In this document: in pieces, positions 53,147-60,534 of the stretch | Layout of the letters: each line of letters opens with the position of its first letter | How positions within the stretch are numbered: position 1 is the stretch's first letter | DNA from: Ectothiorhodospiraceae bacterium | GTDB lineage: Bacteria > Pseudomonadota > Gammaproteobacteria > Nitrococcales > Aquisalimonadaceae | Direction of reading: 5' to 3' | Length of the DNA: 64,000 nt | NCBI GenBank assembly: GCA_020831885.1 | Contig: JAFIFU010000009.1 | Location: 44,850-108,849, forward strand | Translations under genes and position numbers: made by a program | Notes under the pieces: generated by a model | What the model was told of the DNA's origin: nothing | Databases searched by the model: none | Seen by the model: only the letters and a program-made list of their open reading frames with translations

Positions 53147-54418
53147 ATGAGCAAGCAGACCACTCTCGACCCCTCCTGCCAGGACGACTCGGACCCGTCC
53201 TCCCTGTCCGTGGAAGCCGCCTGGGAACGGATCCGTACCGACATCCAACCGGTTAACGGCATCGAACGGCTCAACGTCCGGCAGGCCCTCGGCCGCATCC
53301 TGGCTGAGGACATCCGGTCCACGGTCGACGTGCCCGCCCATGACAATTCCGCAATGGACGGTTACGCCCTGCGGGGCGCGGACCTTCCCCCGGAGGGCAC
53401 GGCTTCCCTGCATCTGGTCGGCACGGCCCTGGCCGGCCACCCGTTCACCGGGACCGTCGCCCCCGGCGAATGCGTGCGGATCATGACCGGCGCCCCCATG
53501 CCCACGGGCTCCGATACCGTGGTCATCCAGGAGCAGGCCGATCAGGCTGATCAGCAGGTACACATCGGCCCCGGCCATACGCCGGGGCAGAACGTGCGCC
53601 GAGCCGGCGAGGACCTGCGGCTAGGTCAGACGGTATTCACCGCCGGGACACGGATCGGACCCGCAGAGCTGGGCATGCTGGGCTCGCTGGGCCTGGTGGA
53701 GATCGCGGTGCGACGGCGCCTGCGGGTCGCCTATTTCTCCACCGGCGACGAACTCGAGAATGCCGGGAAGCCTCTGGAGCCAGGCCAGATCTATGATAGC
53801 AACCGCTATACCCTGTACGCCGTGCTGCAGCGCCTTGGGGTGGAAGCCACAGACATGGGCGTGGTCCCGGACACGCCCCAGGCACTGGAGACCGCATTCC
53901 GTGACGCCGCCGGCTTCGCCGACGCCATCGTCACCTCCGGCGGTGTTTCGGTCGGGGAAGCCGATTTCGTCAAGGACATTCTGGACAAACTGGGTGAAGT
54001 CGGCTTCTGGAAGATCGCCATGCGCCCGGGGCGGCCCCTGGCCTTCGGCCGGATCGGCAGGGCGCACTTTTTCGGTCTGCCCGGGAATCCGGTATCCGTC
54101 GTCGCCACCTGGTACCAGTTCGTGCAGCCGGCCTTGCGCCGGATGATGGGCCAGGCCATTGTCAGGCCCCTGGGCTTCCGGGTTCGCACGCTGGACCGTC
54201 TGCGCAAGCGACCCGGCCGCACGGAGTTCCAGCGGGGGATTCTGGAACGCCTGGAAGATGGTGAACTGGTGGTACGCACCACAGGCAGCCAAGGGTCGGG
54301 CATTCTCAACTCGGTAAGCCGGGCGAACTGCTTTATCGTCGTACCCCACGACAGTGGCCCGGTGGCCGCCGGGGACTACGTGGAGGTGCAGCCCTTCGAA
54401 GGCGTGATGGGCGGCTGA
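53147..54418 (+). CDS. moeA: molybdopterin molybdenumtransferase MoeA
   Basis: Inserts molybdenum into adenylated molybdopterin. About 423 residues with the N-terminal VPAHDNSAMDGYALR, the MogA-like domain VAYFSTGDELENAG and IYDSNRYTLYAVLQRLG, and VTSGGVSVGEADFVKDIL, PGRPLAFGRIG, FGLPGNPVS. ATG at 53147 is chosen; a GTG at 53129 is in frame, and neither has a strong ribosome site. A 20-residue Ser/Asp-rich N-terminus is poorly conserved. It is convergent with, and overlaps by 43 nt, the MoaD-like gene. Confidence 0.95.
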   Translation: MSKQTTLDPSCQDDSDPSSLSVEAAWERIRTDIQPVNGIERLNVRQALGRILAEDIRSTVDVPAHDNSAMDGYALRGADLPPEGTASLHLVGTALAGHPFTGTVAPGECVRIMTGAPMPTGSDTVVIQEQADQADQQVHIGPGHTPGQNVRRAGEDLRLGQTVFTAGTRIGPAELGMLGSLGLVEIAVRRRLRVAYFSTGDELENAGKPLEPGQIYDSNRYTLYAVLQRLGVEATDMGVVPDTPQALETAFRDAAGFADAIVTSGGVSVGEADFVKDILDKLGEVGFWKIAMRPGRPLAFGRIGRAHFFGLPGNPVSVVATWYQFVQPALRRMMGQAIVRPLGFRVRTLDRLRKRPGRTEFQRGILERLEDGELVVRTTGSQGSGILNSVSRANCFIVVPHDSGPVAAGDYVEVQPFEGVMGG

Positions 54419-54768
54419 CCGATAACCCGGGGATCGATCGGCGCGGTTCCTGCCCCACGCCTCCCCGGCGCCGGTCGATCCGTCGCCGCCCCGCCGCCGG
54501 CCACCGCCGGAATGATGGACAGAACCTCGCCCGACTCCACCTGCGTATCCAGCCCCTGCAGGCCACCGATATGTCGCTCCCCGACGAAGACGTTCACGAA
54601 AGGCCGCAGCTCACCCTCCGGGGTGAACAACCGCGCCCCCAGGCCCGGGTGATGCTCGCAGGCCGCCTGCAGGACGTCAGCCACCGTCCCCGCCGGAACT
54701 CCGAGTTCCGCCCGGCCGTCGGCGAACGCGCGCAGGGGTGCCGGAATGCGTACAGTCACCTCACTCAA
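54376..54768 (-). CDS. MoaD/ThiS-family sulfur-carrier-like protein with C-terminal tail
   Basis: Ubiquitin-fold protein of 130 residues from TTG 54768 (GGAGGAGG nine bases upstream). The core ends in the carrier motif LSIIPAVAGG with Gly91-Gly92. Instead of stopping, the frame continues for 38 more residues rich in Pro, Gly and Arg. MoaD and ThiS need a free C-terminal Gly-Gly, so this looks like a precursor. The gene starts inside the end of a JAMM protease gene (8-nt overlap), the enzyme class that trims such tails in CysO and QbsE systems. No stop lies near the diglycine in either other frame. Confidence 0.82.
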   Translation of the reverse strand: MSEVTVRIPAPLRAFADGRAELGVPAGTVADVLQAACEHHPGLGARLFTPEGELRPFVNVFVGERHIGGLQGLDTQVESGEVLSIIPAVAGGGAATDRPAPGRRGAGTAPIDPRVIGQPPITPSKGCTST

Positions 54769-55171
54769 GACTGATCGCCTCCTCCACGAACTGTTTGCCC
54801 GCCAGCCGCCAGGAACGCAGACTGCCATCAGCCCCCACGATGACATAGGACCAGTCGGGCCAGGCCAGTTTCAGATCCGTTTCCGAGGGGATCGGCCTGC
54901 CCGTCGGGTGGCTGTGATAGACGCCGACCACTGACCGTCCCTCGCCGGCGGCCTGGCGTTCCGCGTGCAGATAGAACTCCGGGTCGATCAGGTAGCCCGC
55001 CTCCGGCTCCTCGGCAATGTTCTCCGCGGCCAGCAGCCTTTGCACCCGAACGACGCCTCCGTCATGCAGGCCCAGCATCAGCCCGCAGACCTCATTCGGG
55101 GCACCCAGCCGGCTCTCCTGCTGTAGCCAGCCACAAAGCGGTAATGGGAGGGTCACCGTGGTCATGCCCAC
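54761..55171 (-). CDS. M67 (JAMM/MPN) family metallopeptidase
   Basis: 136-residue JAMM domain with all zinc-site residues: E27 in NEVCGLMLG, H86 and H88 in YHSHPTG, S96 and D99 in PSETDLKLA. Prokaryotic relatives (Mec+ with CysO, QbsD with QbsE) cleave C-terminal extensions from ubiquitin-like sulfur carriers. Its stop overlaps the start of a tailed MoaD-like gene, the obvious candidate substrate. Start is GTG 55171; an ATG two codons later is possible. It is divergent from the BNR-repeat gene. Confidence 0.9.
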   Translation of the reverse strand: MGMTTVTLPLPLCGWLQQESRLGAPNEVCGLMLGLHDGGVVRVQRLLAAENIAEEPEAGYLIDPEFYLHAERQAAGEGRSVVGVYHSHPTGRPIPSETDLKLAWPDWSYVIVGADGSLRSWRLAGKQFVEEAISLE

Positions 55172-55338
55172 AAGTCTATCGTATTCCTCGGGTCCGCTGT
55201 TTCTGTTGGAATGGGTACCATGACTGGGCTTTCAATCGGCGAAGCCATGTCCCAGCGGCGTGGAGATGATTTAGCCCCGGCTTCACCGGTTGAAGGTTCG
55301 CGTTCGTATGTCCATCAGTTTCATCGGATGGTGAGGGA

Positions 55339-56451
55339 ATGCCTCTAGCGGTCAACAGCGGCTCCGTGGTTCTACTGGTCGGCACCCAGAAGGGGCTGTT
55401 CCGGTTGCACAGCGACGCGGAGCGACGCCACTGGGAGATGCACGGCCCGCTCATGGCGGGCTACGAAGTGCTTCACGCCTGGCTGGATCCGCGGGATCCT
55501 GCCATCGGCTACGCCGCCACCCACCATGACGTCTGGGGAGCGCATCTGTACCGCAGCGCGGACCACGGCCGGAGCTGGGAACCGCTGGACAGGGCGCCGG
55601 CGCACGCCTCCGGCGCATACGGCAGCCGACTCAAGGCCATCTGGCACCTGGCTCCGGGATTGCCGGAAGAGCCGGACACCCTGTACGCGGGCATCGATCC
55701 CGCCGGCTTTTTTGTCAGCCGGGACGCCGCCCGGACCTGGGCCCCGGTGGAATCCCTCAATACCCATCCGAGCCGGCATACCTGGGAACCTGCCAAGGGG
55801 GGATTCTCCCTGCATTCCATCCACCAGTGTCCCGACGCACCGGAGCGTCTGTACGTCGCGGTTTCCGCGGGGGGGGTGTATCGCAGTGATGACCGGGGGC
55901 GGAGCTGGCAGCCGGTGAACCGGGGGGTCCGGGCCGAGAATCTGCCCACGGGGCAGGCCGAGAGCGGTCATAACGTGCATCGTCTGATCGTGCACCCGCT
56001 GGACCCGGATCGGCTCTACCGCCAGTGCTACAACGGGGTCTACCGCAGCGACGACGGGGGGGAACACTGGACCGAGATCACCGCCGGGCTACCCAGTGAC
56101 TTCGGCTATGCGCTTGCCAGCGAGCACGACGACCCGGACACGGTCTGGGTCATTCCCATCGCCAGCAATCACCTGCGCACGGCACCGGAGGGCCGGCTGC
56201 GGGTCTACCGTTCCGCCGACGGCGGCAGGCACTGGACCTGTCTCGCGGACGGCCTGCCCCAGGAGCATGCCTATGTCACGGTGCTGCGGGACGCGCTGTG
56301 CCTGGACACCCTGCGGCCCTGCGGCGCCTACTTCGGAACGTCCAGCGGTCATGTGTTCGCTTCGGCGGATGGGGGAAGCCACTGGCGCTGTATTGCCCAG
56401 TTCCTGCCGCGGGTGCTCAGTGTGTCCGTCACCAGCGGCGTTCCCGGATGA
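55339..56451 (+). CDS. BNR/sialidase-like beta-propeller protein
   Basis: 370-residue propeller with about six Asp-box (BNR) repeats: RSADHGRSW, VSRDAARTW, RSDDRGRSW, RSDDGGEHW, RSADGGRHW and ASADGGSHW. There is no signal peptide, so it is probably cytoplasmic, and the catalytic residues of true sialidases are not evident. It is divergent from the JAMM/MoaD-like pair and overlaps yqeC by 4 nt. I recall similar proteins next to MoaD-like genes in other genomes, which suggests a shared but unknown role. Confidence 0.78.
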   Translation: MPLAVNSGSVVLLVGTQKGLFRLHSDAERRHWEMHGPLMAGYEVLHAWLDPRDPAIGYAATHHDVWGAHLYRSADHGRSWEPLDRAPAHASGAYGSRLKAIWHLAPGLPEEPDTLYAGIDPAGFFVSRDAARTWAPVESLNTHPSRHTWEPAKGGFSLHSIHQCPDAPERLYVAVSAGGVYRSDDRGRSWQPVNRGVRAENLPTGQAESGHNVHRLIVHPLDPDRLYRQCYNGVYRSDDGGEHWTEITAGLPSDFGYALASEHDDPDTVWVIPIASNHLRTAPEGRLRVYRSADGGRHWTCLADGLPQEHAYVTVLRDALCLDTLRPCGAYFGTSSGHVFASADGGSHWRCIAQFLPRVLSVSVTSGVPG

Positions 56452-57200
56452 ACGCCCGATCCCTGTTTCAGGCGCTGGAAGCCGAGCGGGGCTTCGTCTG
56501 CGCCATTGGCGCGGGCGGCAAGAAGAGCACGCTCTACCATCTGCTGGAACGGCATCCCGGTCGCGCGGCCATGACCGCCTCGGTGTTCACCTATGAACCG
56601 CCCCGGCACCTGCGGGCCCGCGTCCTGGTGGAGGAGGAAGCCCGGTTGCTGGAGCAGATCTCGCCCGCATCCGGAGCGCCGCTGCTGTATGCCTGCCCGG
56701 CGGACAAGCCAGGACGCCTGGCCGGCCCCTCTCCGGAGACCATCCGGCACCTGCACCGGCAGGGCGCCTTCGATCTCAGTCTCATCAAGGCCGACGGCGC
56801 ACGCATGCGGCGCATCAAGGTGCCCGGTCCGCACGAGCCGTTCATCCCCGCGTTCGCCGACACGGTGCTGGTGGTCAGTTCGCTGCTGGCCATCGGGGAA
56901 CCGCTCACCGCACGGGTAGCTCACCGGTTCGACCGGGTCATGGCGGTGACCGGACAACGGGAGGGCAGCAGGATCACCGCCGCCACGCTGGCGAACTTGT
57001 ACGCCCACCCCGACGGCCTCCAACGGAACACCGGCACACACCGGTTGATCCCGGTACTGAACATGGCAGACGGGCCGGAACAGCAAGCCCAGGGCCGGGC
57101 GGTGGCCGAACGGATCCTGGCGGAATCGGCACGCTACGACCGGGTGGTGCTACTGAGCAACCGGCAGAAGGCACTCCTGGTGGATGTGATTCTCCGCTGA
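56448..57200 (+). CDS. yqeC: YqeC family protein (selenium-cofactor-associated)
   Basis: 250-residue P-loop-like protein of the YqeC family: VCAIGAGGKKSTLYHLLE near the N-terminus, LIKADGARMRRIKVPGPHEPFIP and VAHRFDRVMAVTG. YqeC is known from gene neighbourhoods of selenium-dependent molybdenum hydroxylases with YqeB and SelD, neither of which is here. ATG at 56448 is in the previous gene's stop (ATGA). It lies inside a molybdenum cofactor region, consistent with a role in cofactor maturation; biochemistry unproven. Confidence 0.82.
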   Translation: MNARSLFQALEAERGFVCAIGAGGKKSTLYHLLERHPGRAAMTASVFTYEPPRHLRARVLVEEEARLLEQISPASGAPLLYACPADKPGRLAGPSPETIRHLHRQGAFDLSLIKADGARMRRIKVPGPHEPFIPAFADTVLVVSSLLAIGEPLTARVAHRFDRVMAVTGQREGSRITAATLANLYAHPDGLQRNTGTHRLIPVLNMADGPEQQAQGRAVAERILAESARYDRVVLLSNRQKALLVDVILR

Positions 57201-57262
57201 ACCCCGCGCCTCCACCGGGTACGGGATCAGCGCCAACCACACCGGCGCGGATACGACCCTGC

Positions 57263-59632
57263 TCAATGGAGGCGATCGGATGCCACGTCCAGGGCATCCA
57301 GATGCCTGCGGAGTTTCTGCACCGCCGGCGCCATCAGCCCAAGAGTGCCCTCCGCCCGTTTCAGTGCCTGTTGCAACAGCGCCGCCGCATCCGCACGCCG
57401 CCCCGTATCCCGCAACAGCGCCGCGAGCCGGGTAACACAGGCGATATGCTGGGGATGACCCGCGCCCATCACCTCCCGCGTCTCCTCCAGCGCCTGCCGC
57501 AGCAGGGGTTCCGCGGCATCGAGATCGTTCCTGTCCGCATGGAGCGCGGCCAGTTCGGCGCGGGTCATGACCGCGTGGGGGTGCTTGTCCCCCAGCAACC
57601 GGGTCCAGGTGTCAAGGTTTCGCCGATACAGCGCCTCGGCCTCTTCCCATTCACCCTTCTCCCGCAACAGGTCGGCGAGATTGTTCGCCGTCGTGGCGGT
57701 GGCGGGATGCTCCCGCCCCAGCAGGTGTTCCCAGGTGGACAGCGCCCGGCGGTAAAGCGGTTCGGCCTGATCGTAACGCCCCATGGCGTCCAGAGCACCG
57801 GCCAGGTTATGGAGGCTGGAGGCGGTGTCCATGTGGTCCGTCCCCAGCACCCGCTCCCGGATCTCCACCGCGCGGCGAAAGAGTGATTCCGCCGCCTGGA
57901 ACTGCTCACGGGCGTCCATGACCGTCCCCAGGTTATGCGCGCTTGCAGCGGTCGCGGGATGATGGGGGCCGAAGGCCGTCTCGGCCACACCCAGGGCGCG
58001 CTGGTAAAGATCTTCCGCCGCGGCGAGGTCCTGCCCCGCGTAGAGCAGCCCGGCCAGATTGTCCAGGCAGGCCGCCGTGGTGGGATGGCGCTGGCCGTAA
58101 TGACGTTCCGCCAGACTCAGGGCCCGCTGATACAGGAGGCGGGCGCCTTCGTAATCCTGTCGCGCTTTCTTCACGGCCGCCAGATTATTCAGATGTGGCA
58201 ACAGTTCAACATGCTTCGCCCCATGCACGGCCTCGCGTCCCTCCAGTGCACTCCGGTACAGGGCCTCCGCTTCATCCAGGTGCCCCTGGTGCTCCAGGGC
58301 CATGGCCAGACGGTGACGGGCCGTGCGAAGCGCCGGGGCATCGCCGTGGGGCCCGCCCAACCCCTCCACCGCATCGGCCAGCAAGGGCTTCGCCTCATCG
58401 GGACGCTGCTGATCCAGTAACCAGGCCCCGTAGGCGGAACAGACCGCTGCGTTCCTGTCCCGCGCCATGATGCCGCGGAACAACGGTTCCAGCCCCTCGT
58501 CCAGACCGAGCTGACGCAGGGCGCCCAACAACTCGAGCCCCAGTCTGACGAATTCCGGCCCGGACAGCGACGACCAATGACCCGCGGCCTGGACGTAATA
58601 GTCCACCAGCTCCCGGTCGGCACCCCAGGCCATCCAGGCGTCCAGCAGGGTTTCCCGGGCGGTGGGCCGCAACAACGGCCCCAGGGACTCCGGATCCGTG
58701 AGCAGGCGTGCCAAGGATGTCCAGTCACCGGCCTCCGTCAATTGCCAGACCAGTTCCGTCAGGGCCGCATCATCGGGCAGTTTCTCCCGGTACCAACGTG
58801 CCAGAAGCGCATGCCACGCCTGCCGATCCAGCCCATCGGGCATCAGACGGCGGGCGGCGGCGTCCTGCACGGCGGAACCGGCCAGGCACAGGCGCGGGCC
58901 GGCGTGATAGACAAGTGACCCGGGCACGCCGGCATCCAGGCCCAGTTCCTGCACGTCGTCTGACGCAAGACCGTTGCGTGCCGCCCACAGCGCGCACACC
59001 ATATCCGCCTGCCCGGCCGGCAAGCGCACCAGACTATCCCCCGGATCATCCGCATGGGGCTCATCCACGTATTCCAGCCGCCAGCCCCGCTGGCGCATGG
59101 CTTCCGCCGCCGGACCGGGCCGCATGGTCACAACCAGCCGGAGATTGTCCGGCACGAAGGCGGGGAGCCAGTCCGGCCCGCTGTCGTCCATGAGCCCTTC
59201 CTGGTCATCGAGACCATCCAGGACCAGAACCAGCCGACCGGCCGCAGCGGCGCGGGCCAGCCAGTTCGGCAACACCTCCCCCGCCGCGGCCGGTGTGGCC
59301 GGTACCGGCTCACGCAGCGCGTACGTGTCCCGGATCCAGGCCAGCAGGCGGCGCAGGACAACCTGCGGGCGCCGCCCATGGCGGCCGGCACCGAAATGAT
59401 GAACGAACACCGGCACGTCATTGTGCGCGCTCCGGTAACGGGTCACCCAGCGCGCCAGCCGGGACGACAGCCTGCCATCCACGCTCCCGACCAGCACCAG
59501 CGGAGGGTCCCGTCGGGCCGCATACTGGTTCAGGGCGCGCTGCAAGGCCGGATCGGGCACATGCCGGCTTTCCAGCCATGCCGAATAGGCGGCCTGCATG
59601 ACGCTCAGGGGGCAGGGCTGATCACCGGTCAT
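57263..59632 (-). CDS. TPR-repeat protein with degenerate STAND-type NTPase domain
   Basis: About 789 residues. The N-terminal third resembles a nephrocystin-3-like NTPase, but its P-loop (PLVLVGSVDGRLSSRLARWV) lacks the GK[S/T]; a Walker-B-like LVLVLDGLDD remains. From about residue 410 there are eight or so 42-residue kinesin-light-chain-type TPRs (HPATAASAHNLG, EAEALYRR and similar). It probably binds a partner without ATP hydrolysis. ATG 59632 has GGAGG 5 nt upstream and lies 11 nt inside the end of mobA, so it is translationally coupled to molybdopterin guanylylation. Confidence 0.8.
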   Translation of the reverse strand: MTGDQPCPLSVMQAAYSAWLESRHVPDPALQRALNQYAARRDPPLVLVGSVDGRLSSRLARWVTRYRSAHNDVPVFVHHFGAGRHGRRPQVVLRRLLAWIRDTYALREPVPATPAAAGEVLPNWLARAAAAGRLVLVLDGLDDQEGLMDDSGPDWLPAFVPDNLRLVVTMRPGPAAEAMRQRGWRLEYVDEPHADDPGDSLVRLPAGQADMVCALWAARNGLASDDVQELGLDAGVPGSLVYHAGPRLCLAGSAVQDAAARRLMPDGLDRQAWHALLARWYREKLPDDAALTELVWQLTEAGDWTSLARLLTDPESLGPLLRPTARETLLDAWMAWGADRELVDYYVQAAGHWSSLSGPEFVRLGLELLGALRQLGLDEGLEPLFRGIMARDRNAAVCSAYGAWLLDQQRPDEAKPLLADAVEGLGGPHGDAPALRTARHRLAMALEHQGHLDEAEALYRSALEGREAVHGAKHVELLPHLNNLAAVKKARQDYEGARLLYQRALSLAERHYGQRHPTTAACLDNLAGLLYAGQDLAAAEDLYQRALGVAETAFGPHHPATAASAHNLGTVMDAREQFQAAESLFRRAVEIRERVLGTDHMDTASSLHNLAGALDAMGRYDQAEPLYRRALSTWEHLLGREHPATATTANNLADLLREKGEWEEAEALYRRNLDTWTRLLGDKHPHAVMTRAELAALHADRNDLDAAEPLLRQALEETREVMGAGHPQHIACVTRLAALLRDTGRRADAAALLQQALKRAEGTLGLMAPAVQKLRRHLDALDVASDRLH

Positions 59633-60242
59633 GGCATGCCTCCGGACCTTCCCCCTGGGCCAGCAACCGGGCCTCCAGGTGATCACGCTCCTCGGGGGTA
59701 TTCACGTTGAGAAAGGTGTCCGGGGAATCGGAGAAATCCACCTGCACCATGGCGTGCCCCGCGTACCAGCGGTCGATCTTGCGTTCGCCCCGCTCCAGCG
59801 CCTGGCGCAGATCCTCCCGCAACCGGGTGTGCATCAGCGCGAAGACCGGCTGCAGGCGACCCAGCCCCGCCGCCACGGCGATCTCCGCCCCGGCCTCCGC
59901 ATGGACACGGCGCAGGCGCTCCACCAGGTCCGGCGGCACCAGGGGGGAATCGCAGGGGACGGTACAGAGCAACTCCGTTTCCACGGCCTCCATGCCCGAG
60001 AGCATTCCCGCCAGCGGCCCGGCGAACTCACCGAAGGCATCGGAAACCACAGGAAACCTGTAGCGACGGTAGGCTTCCAGGTTCCTGTTGGCATTGATGA
60101 CCAGGGCGTCCACCTGCGGGCGCAGGCGTTCCAGGACATGGGCCACCATGGGTTTCCCGCACAGCGCGATCAGGCCCTTGTCGTGCCCCCCCATCCGGGT
60201 TGCCCGGCCGCCGGCCAGCACCAGGCCGGTAATCTTCGCCAT
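59622..60242 (-). CDS. mobA: molybdenum cofactor guanylyltransferase MobA
   Basis: Adds GMP to molybdopterin to make the bis-MGD cofactor required by formate dehydrogenase alpha. The nucleotidyltransferase signature LVLAGGRATRMGGHDKGL is complete, with VINANRN, FPVVSDAFGEFAGPLAGML and CDSPLVPPDL. ATG 60242 with GGAGGAGAGG directly upstream; about 206 residues. It lies at the head of a two-gene unit with the TPR protein. A 43-base inverted repeat lies 33 nt upstream of its start. Confidence 0.94.
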   Translation of the reverse strand: MAKITGLVLAGGRATRMGGHDKGLIALCGKPMVAHVLERLRPQVDALVINANRNLEAYRRYRFPVVSDAFGEFAGPLAGMLSGMEAVETELLCTVPCDSPLVPPDLVERLRRVHAEAGAEIAVAAGLGRLQPVFALMHTRLREDLRQALERGERKIDRWYAGHAMVQVDFSDSPDTFLNVNTPEERDHLEARLLAQGEGPEACHDR

Positions 60243-60274
60243 GGACCTCTCCTCCGGCATCGCCAACCAATACT

Positions 60275-60317
60275 AAGCTTTCGGGAGGTACAGCCTGGCT
60301 TTACCTCCTAAAAGCTT
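60275..60317. promoter_or_regulatory. long inverted repeat upstream of mobA
   Basis: Arms AAGCTTTCGGGAGGTA and TACCTCCTAAAAGCTT match at 14 of 16 positions around an 11-base loop. In mobA mRNA it would form a strong hairpin that contains AGGAGGT. It could be an operator, an RNA control element, or the ends of a small insertion. Confidence 0.5.
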
Positions 60318-60335
60318 ACTCACTCATGCTATCGT

Positions 60336-60350
60336 ATTCCGTTCCGGAAT
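60336..60350. promoter_or_regulatory. palindrome ATTCCG-TTC-CGGAAT
   Basis: Perfect six-base arms, including the core TTCCGGAA (60342-60349), between mobA and the response regulator gene. The same core occurs at 60434-60441, and a related TCCGGATT core is in the fdh control region. Candidate regulator-binding site, possibly for autoregulation. Confidence 0.4.
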
Positions 60351-60433
60351 GGACTAAATTGACGCTTCCGGCCAGTGATTGCGTCATACTTACCCAGCAC
60401 GACTGACCTTTCAGGAGGGGTTGCGGCAATACT

Positions 60434-60441
60434 TTCCGGAA
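60434..60441. promoter_or_regulatory. second TTCCGGAA palindrome
   Basis: Eight-base palindrome 92 nt from the first copy and about 95 nt upstream of the response regulator ATG. Short palindromes of this composition can occur by chance in GC-rich DNA. Confidence 0.3.
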
Positions 60442-60534
60442 GCTTGGCAAGGACAGGACATGGTGCGGAACGGGCTGGATCCGGTGTGACGGAACACCCT
60501 GTGGATTCCCGTTCAGGAGGTCCGACTGACTGAC

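Noticed and set aside
54376..54495. Frameshift creating a false tail on the MoaD-like protein
   Set aside because: Reading the other two frames after the diglycine shows no nearby stop, so a single base error would not restore a normal C-terminus.
60355..60400. Sigma-54-like promoter for mobA (TGGGTAAGTATGACGCA on the minus strand)
   Set aside because: GG-N10-GC spacing is right, but both the -24 and -12 flanks deviate strongly from consensus.
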